From assembly GCA_036648855.1 (NCBI GenBank), contig JAVWCU010000036.1, positions 1-10,477 on the forward strand: DNA of 10,477 nt, read 5' to 3'. The position numbers and the translations under genes are program-made. Shown piece after piece: positions 1-5,575 of the stretch. Origin of the DNA: Faecenecus sp036648855. Lineage in GTDB: Bacteria; Bacillota_I; Bacilli_A; RF39; UBA660. Numbering within the stretch: the first letter of the stretch is position 1; the number at the start of each line of letters is the position of its first letter. The notes beneath the pieces are model-generated. The model ran no database searches, was not told the DNA's origin, and saw only the letters and a program-made list of their open reading frames with translations.

Positions 1-107
1 TCACCATTCATTAATGTATTTTTAAAAACATTATTAGCAATGTTAAATGCTAACTCTTTAGGTGTTAATATTTTATTCTCTTTTTTCTTTTTACTAAATA
101 GACCCAT
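1..107 (-). CDS. Partial phage protein of unknown function (N-terminus only)
   Basis: An open frame starts with ATG at 107-105 and runs off the left edge after 35 complete codons. A good ribosome binding site (AGGGAG) lies 8 bases upstream, and the frame follows the tail chaperone genes on the same strand. The visible protein begins MGLFSKKKKENK, a short hydrophobic start followed by a lysine-rich stretch, then a helical segment (LAFNIANNVF). In related phages the tape measure gene usually follows the Gp15-type chaperone, but this start does not look like a typical tape measure N-terminus. A small protein inserted before the tape measure is equally possible. I do not recognise the family. The start call is fairly secure; the function is not assigned. 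Confidence 0.6.
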   Translation of the reverse strand, partial: MGLFSKKKKENKILTPKELAFNIANNVFKNTLMNG

Positions 108-176
108 TTTATTATCTCCCTATATAAATTAAATATTACTTTATTTAAGATTAATTCTATATTATAAGGTAAATAA

Positions 177-776
177 TTACAATAAATTAGTTAGATCACC
201 GCCATTTAGTAATGCTTCTTCTATAGCATTTATCTTTTCTTTCTCGTCTTTACTAGTAGGTATTTCATATTCTTTTTTCATTTTATTATAGAAATTCTTC
301 TGCTCTTTAGTCATATCACTATTTATAGCAATAGCTCTGTATCCCATTATTTCAACCATCTTACTATCTGACTTAAGAGAATTAAATAGTGCTTTAAACT
401 TCCACCAATGCAAATTTTCTATATCTTGCAAGTCTATATTATACTGATCTAAGAAAGCTGCGTAAATATATTCATCATCAAATTCATAGCTATATATATT
501 ATTTTTATTACTATTACTTGTTCCAATTCCTTTTGATTCCTTAATCTCCTTGCCACATCTATAGAACCAAAGCATTTTATCTATGGCTTTATCAAAATCA
601 TTAGGTATAATTGGATAATATAGTTCTAACGCTTTATGAATTTTATCCTCATTATCTATTTCACTATCATTCATCATAATCTCAAATAAAATAGAAGTAC
701 GAAAACTATGGTTAATCTCGTACTTCTTATTATCAATAAATACATAAGTTGGCAATGCATCAACAAGCATATTCAT
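177..776 (-). CDS. Bacteriophage Gp15-family tail assembly chaperone (199 aa)
   Basis: This resembles the Gp15 family (Pfam Phage_Gp15) found after the tail tube gene in A118-like siphophages. The clearest signature is LHWWKFKALFNSL at residues 122-134, preceded by a YSYEFDDEYIYAAF segment near 96-109 and followed by an IMGYR motif at about 143-147 and a FYNKMKKEYEIP segment near 162-173. Length (199 aa) is normal for the family. By position it is the distal partner (T-like) of the tail-assembly chaperone pair and would act in the cytoplasm on the tape measure and tube subunits; that role is inferred from synteny. Its ATG overlaps the stop of the upstream gene as TAATG, so translation is probably coupled by re-initiation. 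A second ATG two codons later is an alternative start. The upstream SD-like sequence (AAGAG) is weak, which fits coupling. Confidence 0.85.
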   Translation of the reverse strand: MNMLVDALPTYVFIDNKKYEINHSFRTSILFEIMMNDSEIDNEDKIHKALELYYPIIPNDFDKAIDKMLWFYRCGKEIKESKGIGTSNSNKNNIYSYEFDDEYIYAAFLDQYNIDLQDIENLHWWKFKALFNSLKSDSKMVEIMGYRAIAINSDMTKEQKNFYNKMKKEYEIPTSKDEKEKINAIEEALLNGGDLTNLL

Positions 777-1120
777 TATCTCTTATTAGTCCTGCGTTGA
801 GCTCTATTCGGAGAGTATTTAGATGATAATTGTTCAGCTTCTTTTGTTTGGTTTGCTACGTTATCTACAACTTCCTCAAATGCCTTTAAGCAAGTCATAA
901 GATTTGTTTTTCCACCAAATACATCTTCAGATGTTCCTTCTCCAAATACTTCATCAAAAAAATCAAATACAGCATTACACTGTGTCTTTATTACAACAGA
1001 CATCTTCGCCCCAGTATCAACTTTAGCATCTATTCTAACTTTCTCTAAAGCTTCCTCATAAACTTCTGCCACATCTGCATCAAATATATCTAATTCTAGC
1101 TCTATTCCATTTATAATCAT
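776..1120 (-). CDS. Tail assembly chaperone, G-like (DUF6673-like, 114 aa)
   Basis: A small acidic protein starting MIINGIELELDIFDAD, a beginning I associate with DUF6673-type phage proteins encoded between tail tube and Gp15. The body is predicted helical and acidic. The last ten residues (NRAQRRTNKR) form a basic tail, as often seen in G-type tail chaperones. It should coat or hold the tape measure protein during tail assembly, acting with the Gp15-like product. The start is supported by AGGAG, which overlaps the stop codon of the tail tube gene (GAATAGGAG), with ATG at 1120-1118. In many phages this gene and its partner are joined by a programmed frameshift. I see no slippery heptamer near the 3' end here, and the partner has its own ATG overlapping this stop. 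Function rests on synteny and signature, not biochemistry. Confidence 0.8.
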   Translation of the reverse strand: MIINGIELELDIFDADVAEVYEEALEKVRIDAKVDTGAKMSVVIKTQCNAVFDFFDEVFGEGTSEDVFGGKTNLMTCLKAFEEVVDNVANQTKEAEQLSSKYSPNRAQRRTNKR

Positions 1121-1133
1121 ATTTTAACTTCTC

Positions 1134-1613
1134 CTATTCTGCATCTACAGTAAATTTTTTAGTTGTTGTATCAAACTTTCCTACTACTAAATCACCTATT
1201 CCTAATAAATTACCAGTAGCAGCCATTTCTCCATCATTATTGTCAAAACTAGATATCTCAATTGCAACTTTGAATTTTCTAGCAACAAAGCCTCCACCTG
1301 TAGAAGTTTTATCTAAATCAACTATTATATAATCCGTTTCAGCATCAGCACCAATTTTTTGCAATTCTCCTATTTCACAGATGAAATCTACAGCTTTTTC
1401 ATCTCTTATCATATCTGTATTAAATGCCGTACTCCAATCATATCCGATTATAGATTTAGTAGCTGACTTATCATTTATATATTTCTTAGATGCGGTTTGA
1501 GCACTTGGGGATTCTTTCAATTCAGTAAAACCTGCGCCCATTAATACATATTCTTCAGTACTATCTCCTATATTTAAGTAGTTAGCATAACTTTTTCGTT
1601 GTTTTATTCCCAT
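1134..1613 (-). CDS. Major tail tube protein (159 aa)
   Basis: This looks like the tail tube protein of long-tailed Firmicute siphophages. Diagnostic parts are the N-terminal NYLN segment (residues 11-14), VLMGAGFTELKESPSAQT (23-40) and the following KKYINDKSATKSI (43-55), a block shared by tube proteins of this type. The rest, rich in beta-forming residues with GFVARKFKVAIEI near 108-120, fits a tail-tube beta sandwich. The protein polymerises into hexameric rings that form the DNA conduit of the tail. The start (ATG 1613-1611) has a strong AGGAGG site in the short gap after the tail terminator gene. The next gene's ribosome binding site is embedded in this gene's stop codon region. Length and position are normal for the family. 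Confidence 0.88.
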   Translation of the reverse strand: MGIKQRKSYANYLNIGDSTEEYVLMGAGFTELKESPSAQTASKKYINDKSATKSIIGYDWSTAFNTDMIRDEKAVDFICEIGELQKIGADAETDYIIVDLDKTSTGGGFVARKFKVAIEISSFDNNDGEMAATGNLLGIGDLVVGKFDTTTKKFTVDAE

Positions 1614-1637
1614 TTATTCTACCTCCTAAAAGTAATT

Positions 1638-2063
1638 TTATTTTTGTTGATAATATATAAGCTCCAGTTGTATTTGATAACTCGCTCGATCCATTTCTGC
1701 ATTAAACAAATATCCATTTGTATTAGCTTGTATTTTTCTAGCTTCTTTACCTTTTCCTAATATAGGTAAGTTACCTTTATTACTTTCTTCTTCTAGCCAT
1801 GTCGCAAATTTCTCATAAAAACCAGAGTTTTCTATATTTTGCATTACATCTTGTCCAAAAGCTTCTTTACTTGCAAATACAAATAAGAATCTTCTAACAG
1901 TTGATCCATCAATATACTTTTTAATTATAGGATTAGCAGGAGTTTCTTCTATGCAATAAGAATCATCTTCCTCTCCTAAATAATTTACATTTATACCTTT
2001 ATGAAACTCGCTTAAGTGTGGACATTCTTTTATATAATTTCTTACACTCTCTATAGTCGTCAT
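1638..2063 (-). CDS. Minor capsid / tail terminator protein (141 aa)
   Basis: The protein sits in the fourth connector-type position, just before the tail tube gene, where A118-like phages carry the 'minor capsid protein from bacteriophage' that is now regarded as a tail-terminator type. It has an N-terminal region starting MTTIESVRNYIKECP, a central GSTVRRFLFVFASKEAFGQD segment (about 53-72, inner strands of the fold) and a C-terminal FNAEMDRASYQIQLELIYYQQ strand region. It would cap the tail tube and allow attachment to the head. ATG at 2063-2061 overlaps the preceding stop by four bases (ATGA), with GGAGG located inside the end of the upstream gene, so translation is coupled. The family call is from sequence pattern plus synteny; the exact mechanical role is inferred. 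Confidence 0.78.
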   Translation of the reverse strand: MTTIESVRNYIKECPHLSEFHKGINVNYLGEEDDSYCIEETPANPIIKKYIDGSTVRRFLFVFASKEAFGQDVMQNIENSGFYEKFATWLEEESNKGNLPILGKGKEARKIQANTNGYLFNAEMDRASYQIQLELIYYQQK

Positions 2064-2389
2064 TCTGCCCTACCTCCAACAAAAGAAGCTACAGACCTTA
2101 CGATATCGTCTCCTCTATCAGCCCACATTCTAAAGCACCATTTAGAACCTCTAAGCCCATTACCCTTATGTTCATGCCACTGCCTTCTTGCATATGGAGT
2201 TGTATATGTTATTTTATCTTTATCTACCCTAGCTGTATTTTTAAGGGGTCCACTATCAAATGGTACATAAGGATCACTTAATCTCTTAACTTCACTAGTA
2301 AAAAACTTTTGAGCTTCACCATTATTATTTAATTTCCTCTTTAATAAAATCATCTGAGTATCATCAATATTAATCCTAACACTAGCCAT
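2060..2389 (-). CDS. Minor_capsid_2-type head-tail joining protein (109 aa)
   Basis: I recognise the pattern of the Minor_capsid_2 family of A118-like phages: DPYVPFDSGPLKNTA at residues 39-53, then TYTTPYARRQWHEHKG (61-76) and a tryptophan-rich WCFRMWADRGD stretch (84-94). These HK97 gp10-like proteins lie between the stopper and the tail terminator and are thought to help complete or join the tail. I chose the ATG at 2389-2387, giving MASVRINID, because it overlaps the upstream stop as TAATG and matches the usual N-terminus of this family. A longer frame beginning with TTG at 2410 would add seven residues (MGSWCKI) inside the upstream gene and has no better ribosome binding site. The downstream gene overlaps by four bases. 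Confidence 0.8.
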   Translation of the reverse strand: MASVRINIDDTQMILLKRKLNNNGEAQKFFTSEVKRLSDPYVPFDSGPLKNTARVDKDKITYTTPYARRQWHEHKGNGLRGSKWCFRMWADRGDDIVRSVASFVGGRAE

Positions 2390-2829
2390 TATTTTGCACC
2401 AACTTCCCAATGATGCATACTATGACTTCCATTTTCTTGCATAGATACACTTATTATATTGTAAACATCATCATACATATTTTCTAAATACTTTAGATCG
2501 TTATTAGGCTTTTTTCCTGTTAATTCAAAATCAATTATACCTTTAACAATTTTATCATCACTACTAAATGTAAAATAATTATATTTTTCTGCATCAGTAA
2601 GTCTTTTGTATGCTTTAGGTTTAATATATTGCTTACCTTCTGTATCAGCTGTAAATGGTATAAATATTTTAGCTATATCTGCACTTAATATCCCCTTAGT
2701 TTCACTTACCTTAATTGCTTTCGTATCTTGAAAATTGACTCCTCTTATATGTGTTCTATTATATTTAATGCAATCATCTTCTTTATTGTAGTTTGAATTA
2801 TACAGTGTAACACTAGAGTTAACTATCAT
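2389..2829 (-). CDS. DUF6751-like minor capsid protein, head-completion (stopper) candidate (146 aa)
   Basis: By gene order this is the second head-tail interface protein, at the place of the SPP1 gp16-type stopper. The N-terminal SVTLYNSNYNK (6-16) followed by YNRTHIRGVNFQD (23-35) and the C-terminal HWEVGAK (140-146) resemble the DUF6751 family of clostridial and enterococcal phages. The middle holds a beta-rich segment (IAKIFIPFTAD, about 52-62, and KYNYFTFSSDDKIVKGIIDFELTG) of the sort expected for a small beta-barrel connector. ATG at 2829-2827 overlaps the upstream stop by four bases (ATGA). Role in closing the portal channel after packaging is inferred from position only; the domain name is from memory and moderately sure. 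Confidence 0.7.
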   Translation of the reverse strand: MIVNSSVTLYNSNYNKEDDCIKYNRTHIRGVNFQDTKAIKVSETKGILSADIAKIFIPFTADTEGKQYIKPKAYKRLTDAEKYNYFTFSSDDKIVKGIIDFELTGKKPNNDLKYLENMYDDVYNIISVSMQENGSHSMHHWEVGAK

Positions 2830-3173
2830 ACTTTATCAACTCCTCTATACATTAATCCTGTATGGTTTAAATAAGTCTTAGCTATTTTAAAGTAAGTTTT
2901 CTCTTCTGTTGTTTTTCCTTTGTACGCCACAGAATGATTTCCAACACTTTCGCTTGATTTTATTCCGCCATCCTGTTCCACTTTATACATTGCATCCATA
3001 ACTGCGCATGTAGCGAATTGTACTTCATCAGTCAAATAAATTTGTGCTCTATTAAAAGTTATAGAATTTATAAAGAAGCTTGATCTTATTAGCAATCTTT
3101 GGAATACACCAGTATTAGGGACCGAAGTCCCACAATACTTATCTGTGTAGAAGTTATAATCTGTTAATTCCAT
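2826..3173 (-). CDS. Head-tail connector / adaptor protein (115 aa)
   Basis: A small, mainly helical protein encoded shortly after the capsid gene, where gp6/gp15-type adaptors that bind the portal ring are found. The start MELTDYNFYTDKYCGTSVP and the helix-loop-helix layout (FQRLLIRSSFFINSIT, then YLTDEVQFATCAVMDAMYKV) fit this adaptor type, as does the C-terminal FKIAKTYLNHTGLMYRG segment. It should attach as a ring under the portal after packaging. There is no clear ribosome binding site: the ATG at 3173-3171 is four bases after the upstream stop and is preceded only by GCTGCTGAGTAATCAA. Translation is probably coupled to the upstream coiled-coil gene. Its own stop overlaps the next ATG. 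Confidence 0.72.
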   Translation of the reverse strand: MELTDYNFYTDKYCGTSVPNTGVFQRLLIRSSFFINSITFNRAQIYLTDEVQFATCAVMDAMYKVEQDGGIKSSESVGNHSVAYKGKTTEEKTYFKIAKTYLNHTGLMYRGVDKV

Positions 3174-3177
3174 TTGA

Positions 3178-3417
3178 TTACTCAGCAGCTTTCAGCTTCT
3201 TATTTTCTACCTCTAAAGTTTTAACCTTAGATTTAAGCTTTGTTATTTCTGATTTCAAGGTTATATTTTCTGCCTTCAGGTCTATGTATTCCGTTGCATT
3301 TCCGGCTTCTATTATTCTTCCTTCTTTATCTATAACGCTATATCCTAACGCTAAAAAGGAGTCCTTTTGAGACTCCAATATAGTTAGCTCTTTATTTTGT
3401 TTTTTAACAATTATCAT
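3178..3417 (-). CDS. Small coiled-coil phage protein (79 aa), function unknown
   Basis: The N-terminal half (MIIVKKQNKELTILES, then FLALGYSVIDKEGRI to about residue 36) looks like a small beta/alpha unit. Residues about 44-79 form a clear heptad-like coiled coil: LKAENITLKSEITKLKSK, then VKTLEVENKKLKA, with leucine, isoleucine or valine at regular a/d spacing and many lysines and glutamates. The gene lies between the major capsid gene and the connector. Its AGGAG site is contained in the last codons of the capsid gene (Lys-Gly-Glu-stop), so expression is tied to capsid expression. Small proteins at this locus in related phages are of unknown role; head accessory, capsid-fibre or assembly functions are possible. 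I assign none. Confidence 0.8.
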   Translation of the reverse strand: MIIVKKQNKELTILESQKDSFLALGYSVIDKEGRIIEAGNATEYIDLKAENITLKSEITKLKSKVKTLEVENKKLKAAE

Positions 3418-3420
3418 ATA

Positions 3421-4314
3421 TTATTCTCCTTTTATAACAAAGTCTATTGCATCAGCTTTATTGTTTAATATAAATACATCTTCAAATGATTCTTCATAGT
3501 AGTAGTACTTATTTTGAGTCTTAGCGCAAGGTTCATCTAAGCAAGCTGACTCATAACTTACTGGTGTTATTACTGCTACTGGATGTATTAAGCACATTTG
3601 AATTTGTTTCGCTCCGGCTCCCGCTTCCCATCCTGTAGTAAAGTTATATGATGTTTTCATTAGTTCCTCTGGCACGACTACTATCTTAACTTCATCTATC
3701 CTAGATACTGTTCTTTGTACTGTTGTTGAGCTACCTTTGTCTACACTTATATTTCTAACTATATCTTTTGCATTTTTAAGTAAAGTGTTCATAGCTGGGG
3801 TAACATATAATATTCTTCCTATGCTTGGTACTCTCTTATTGTCCATTTTTTCCATCATTGCATCAAATTGAGATAATATATTTTCTGCTGTTAATGTTGA
3901 TGGTGTAGCCGTTTTACTTCTAGCAGTCCAGTCTGCATACATTTTTGATATTGTATAAGCATCCATCTCTGGGAACTTTTGCTCTTCATTGTACACCTTA
4001 GTTATATTTCCTATAGATAAAACCATATTAGTTTGCTCTATATCCATTGGATGTACTAATGTATCCCAGTATCTTTCATTTGTAAGAGTTTTAGTCTCCC
4101 ACTCATTACCATGTCTTTTAGCTGCTGACATTATTGTATCTCTGTTTGCGTCTTTTCTTCCTGTTGCTGTTATAACAGGTATTTGTATCGTCTTTGCATT
4201 TACTATTTTATACCTTCCATTGTTAGGTGTATTGTATAAATCTCCAAAGTAAAGTGTATAAGGGAAAGCTTGAGCTAACTCTTGTGAATATTGCGTTGCA
4301 TAATTAGTTGCCAT
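3421..4314 (-). CDS. Major capsid protein (297 aa)
   Basis: Position directly after the scaffold gene, length (297 aa) and composition identify the major capsid protein, probably with the HK97 fold. Recognisable parts are the N-terminal arm (MATNYATQYSQELAQAFPYT), the IQIPVITATGRKDANR strand region (43-58, E-loop area), the WETKTLTNERYWDTLVHPMD segment (72-91) and the C-terminal beta strands with FEDVFILNNKADAIDFVI (277-294). Similar proteins are the A118-type coat proteins of clostridial phages. An unusual run of four tyrosines lies at 270-273 and two cysteines at 258 and 263. It assembles around the scaffold into the procapsid. The ATG at 4314-4312 follows GAGAGG by ten bases. No protease gene is visible nearby, so scaffold removal probably does not rely on a dedicated prohead protease in this segment. 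Confidence 0.88.
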   Translation of the reverse strand: MATNYATQYSQELAQAFPYTLYFGDLYNTPNNGRYKIVNAKTIQIPVITATGRKDANRDTIMSAAKRHGNEWETKTLTNERYWDTLVHPMDIEQTNMVLSIGNITKVYNEEQKFPEMDAYTISKMYADWTARSKTATPSTLTAENILSQFDAMMEKMDNKRVPSIGRILYVTPAMNTLLKNAKDIVRNISVDKGSSTTVQRTVSRIDEVKIVVVPEELMKTSYNFTTGWEAGAGAKQIQMCLIHPVAVITPVSYESACLDEPCAKTQNKYYYYEESFEDVFILNNKADAIDFVIKGE

Positions 4315-4346
4315 ATTAAATCATCCTCTCTTTAATTAAGTTTATT

Positions 4347-4949
4347 TTAGTTTGTATTTTCTTTTGCTCTTACACCTGTAAACATTGAGCCAAACCCAAA
4401 TCCTGAACTACCTGGTGGTGTTACCCCTCCACCTGGTTTTATTATTTGAGGTAATGGATTATTTGGCGGTTCTTCATTAATAAATGATGTTGGCTCATTT
4501 TCTTTAAGTTGCTTCATGTAATCATCTGCACCTAATAAAGTTCCGTTATCTAGTTTAAATCCTTTTGATTTTAATTCTTGAGCTATAGAGCTTTTAACTC
4601 TATCATTAGCGAATTTATAATCATCTAGGTACTTATTTAAACTGTATTCACAGTCCTTATCAGCTAATTGCTTATTAAGATTTTCAGTATCAGTCTCATA
4701 CTTAGATTTCCACTCATCAGCAGACTTCTTAATACCTTCAATATCCATCTCTTTAAAAGATTGAATTTGTGTATTAGCATCTGTTAATTGAGTTTTCAAT
4801 CCTTCTGCTTCTTCTTTGTACTTTTCTAAGTCTTGAGTAGCTTTAGAAGCTTCACCTTTTGTTTTCTCTACTGTTTTGCCATGTTCAGCCATTATCTTAT
4901 TTACTACTTCTTCATCAATTCCTAACTCTTTTAAAAAATCTCTTTTCAT
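4347..4949 (-). CDS. GP20-type capsid scaffolding protein (200 aa)
   Basis: A classic phage scaffold layout. The N-terminus, MKRDFLKELGIDEEVVNKIM, is typical of Phage_GP20 proteins. It is followed by a long charged coiled coil (about 25-100, rich in E, K, Q and L), a conserved-looking middle helix (YLDDYKFANDRVKSSI, 107-122), then KSKGFKLDNGTL (128-138), and a flexible proline/glycine-rich tail (160-190). Scaffolds of this type direct coat protein assembly from the interior and leave on maturation. I start at the ATG at 4949-4947 because GGGAG lies seven bases upstream and the N-terminus then fits the family. A longer frame from a GTG at 4988 would add 13 basic residues with no ribosome binding site. 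The gene follows the structured leader at 4950-5137. Confidence 0.87.
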   Translation of the reverse strand: MKRDFLKELGIDEEVVNKIMAEHGKTVEKTKGEASKATQDLEKYKEEAEGLKTQLTDANTQIQSFKEMDIEGIKKSADEWKSKYETDTENLNKQLADKDCEYSLNKYLDDYKFANDRVKSSIAQELKSKGFKLDNGTLLGADDYMKQLKENEPTSFINEEPPNNPLPQIIKPGGGVTPPGSSGFGFGSMFTGVRAKENTN

Positions 4950-5027
4950 ACTTATCTCCCAGTTACGCTTTTTATGTGGTCGCATCACTTACTACTCAAA
5001 CACTTTTACGACATGTGAGTTGGTCGA

Positions 5028-5042
5028 ATTTATTATATAAAA
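5028..5042 (-). repeat. Direct repeat copy A in scaffold leader (TATAAT-containing)
   Basis: ATTTATTATATAAAA on the plus strand; on the minus strand it reads TTTTATATAATAAAT. It matches copy B at 5103-5117 in 14 of 15 bases. Flanking similarity extends to a TACGAC motif 20 bases to the left in each copy (5008-5013 and 5082-5087). The minus strand includes a perfect TATAAT, but no recognisable -35 box lies 16-19 bases upstream, so a promoter here is only a possibility. Confidence 0.55.
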
Positions 5043-5102
5043 GTCCACTTAACTGCATTGCAGTCCCTGGATTTCTCCTTGTACGACTTGGTACATGATC
5101 TG

Positions 5103-5117
5103 ATTTATTGTATAAAA
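5103..5117 (-). repeat. Direct repeat copy B in scaffold leader
   Basis: ATTTATTGTATAAAA on the plus strand, 75 bp from copy A and differing from it at one base, which changes TATAAT to TACAAT on the minus strand. It overlaps the run of T residues after the hairpin at 5119-5136. AT-richness raises the chance of coincidental similarity, but the shared flanking TACGAC and similar following bases argue for a real, diverged duplication. Confidence 0.5.
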
Positions 5118-5136
5118 ATAAGCCCCCTAAAGGACT
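5111..5136 (-). terminator. Weak intrinsic terminator candidate after the accessory genes
   Basis: On the minus strand AGTCCT-TTAG-GGGGCT can form a six-pair stem with two G-U pairs and a four-base loop, followed by TATTTTTAT. This is weaker than a textbook terminator. It lies just after the last codons of the accessory segment and before the scaffold leader, so it could reduce readthrough from the packaging genes to the capsid genes. Confidence 0.45.
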
Positions 5137-5137
5137 T

Positions 5138-5224
5138 CTATCTTCTAAACAATCTATTTATTATAATATCTATAAAACTCAATTTATTAATCTTTGCTGT
5201 AGTCTTTAATAATTGTTTATTCAT
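5138..5224 (-). CDS. Possible 28-aa basic peptide ORF
   Basis: A short frame from ATG (5224-5222) to TAG (5140-5138) fills the gap between the DUF4406-like gene and the terminator-like hairpin. It would encode a peptide with seven basic residues and one acidic residue: MNKQLLKTTAKINKLS, then a hydrophobic FIDIII stretch and a basic NRLFRR end. The stop lies directly against the hairpin, as expected for the last gene before a terminator. Against it, there is no good ribosome binding site (only GGATACC about 9 bases upstream) and AT-rich DNA yields such frames by chance. I do not recognise a family. It may be a fortuitous ORF or a gene remnant. Confidence 0.25.
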   Translation of the reverse strand: MNKQLLKTTAKINKLSFIDIIINRLFRR

Positions 5225-5228
5225 TTTT

Positions 5229-5552
5229 CTATTGGTATCCATAATAAGAAATGTCTATTCCATATGCTTTTGCACAATCATGCTCTATCTTGCAACCTCT
5301 AGCATTTTCCCAATCGCCTATGCATAGTAATAAATCTGCATCTGCTAGTAATTCAAGTGACCTTGATAAATACTTTAAAGGTATACTTCCTGTCTGCGGA
5401 CTATAATCTTTAAAGTATGAATCAATTATTTCAACATCTTGGCCTAGTGCATTTACATCAGCTGTTATTTCTTTTATAGCCATATTTCTTTCTTTTAATA
5501 TTTCTTCGTTTGTTAACCCATTCATAGGTTGACTTATAAATATTTTTACCAT
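5229..5552 (-). CDS. DUF4406 / nucleoside 2-deoxyribosyltransferase-like protein (107 aa)
   Basis: The N-terminal strand and loop MVKIFISQPMNGLTNEEI (1-18) is the hallmark of DUF4406 phage proteins, relatives of nucleoside 2-deoxyribosyltransferases. Also visible are the LLADADLLLCIGDWENARGC block (68-87) and the glutamate in GCKIEHDCAKAYGI (86-99; Glu90), at the place of the catalytic glutamate in the NDT superfamily. The Asp71/Asp73 pair may correspond to substrate-binding acids. Length (107 aa) fits the small phage version. Members are cytoplasmic and may cleave or transfer nucleoside or nucleotide glycosidic bonds, but the reaction for this group is not established, so I infer only an enzyme-like fold. 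It is not a structural gene, although it sits in the late operon. AGGAGG lies nine bases before the ATG at 5552-5550. Confidence 0.82.
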   Translation of the reverse strand: MVKIFISQPMNGLTNEEILKERNMAIKEITADVNALGQDVEIIDSYFKDYSPQTGSIPLKYLSRSLELLADADLLLCIGDWENARGCKIEHDCAKAYGIDISYYGYQ

Positions 5553-5575
5553 TATCCATATCCTCCTACTATATA

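Larger units (their letters stand above)
4950..5137 (-). other. Structured untranslated leader upstream of the scaffold gene
   Basis: No convincing gene occupies this stretch, although the flanking genes are otherwise tightly packed. Read on the minus strand it contains a weak terminator-like hairpin (5111-5136), a TGTAC/GTACA hairpin (5081-5095), a hairpin with stem ACTGCA/TGCAGT and an outer TCCA/TGGA stem (5044-5071) followed by CTTTTA, a CGAC/GTCG stem (about 5011-5026), and the scaffold ribosome binding site. The hairpins sit within an approximately 75-bp direct repeat. It could be a 5' untranslated region controlling the scaffold/capsid transcript, an RNA processing region, or decayed coding DNA. 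The base pairing is by eye. Confidence 0.5.

Noticed and set aside
161..190. Promoter before the leftmost partial gene (TATAAT on the minus strand)
   Set aside because: No -35-like hexamer at normal spacing and the DNA is extremely AT-rich; the match is expected by chance.
2016..2270. Plus-strand ORF of 84 codons
   Set aside because: It lies opposite the Minor_capsid_2-type and tail terminator genes, which have family signatures and ribosome binding sites. Its translation is low complexity, rich in Leu, Ser and His, and there is no upstream SD.
2387..2410. Longer TTG start for the Minor_capsid_2-type gene
   Set aside because: The ATG at 2389 overlaps the upstream stop as TAATG and gives a family-like N-terminus. 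The TTG extension adds seven residues with no better ribosome binding site.
3989..4252. Plus-strand ORF with hydrophobic stretches resembling a membrane protein
   Set aside because: Antisense shadow of the major capsid gene; hydrophobicity is what the complement of this AT-rich coding DNA produces. No ribosome binding site or promoter.
4950..4988. N-terminal extension of the scaffold from a GTG at 4988
   Set aside because: The added residues are basic and unlike the family, there is no SD before the GTG, and a good GGGAG site precedes the ATG at 4949.
5044..5095. Riboswitch or group I intron in the scaffold leader
   Set aside because: Hairpins are present but I could not match conserved core sequences of any known riboswitch or intron class.
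5041..5097. Two tiny ORFs in the leader (ATG at 5097 and ATG at 5058, minus strand; 15 and 18 codons)
   Set aside because: They overlap the hairpins and each other, and have no properly spaced ribosome binding site (the AAGGAG is 16 bases before the second ATG).
4859..5327. Two overlapping plus-strand ORFs covering the scaffold leader (4859-5098 and 5058-5327)
   Set aside because: They run antisense through the scaffold start, the leader and the DUF4406-like gene, have Leu/Ile/Phe-rich random composition, and no ribosome binding sites.
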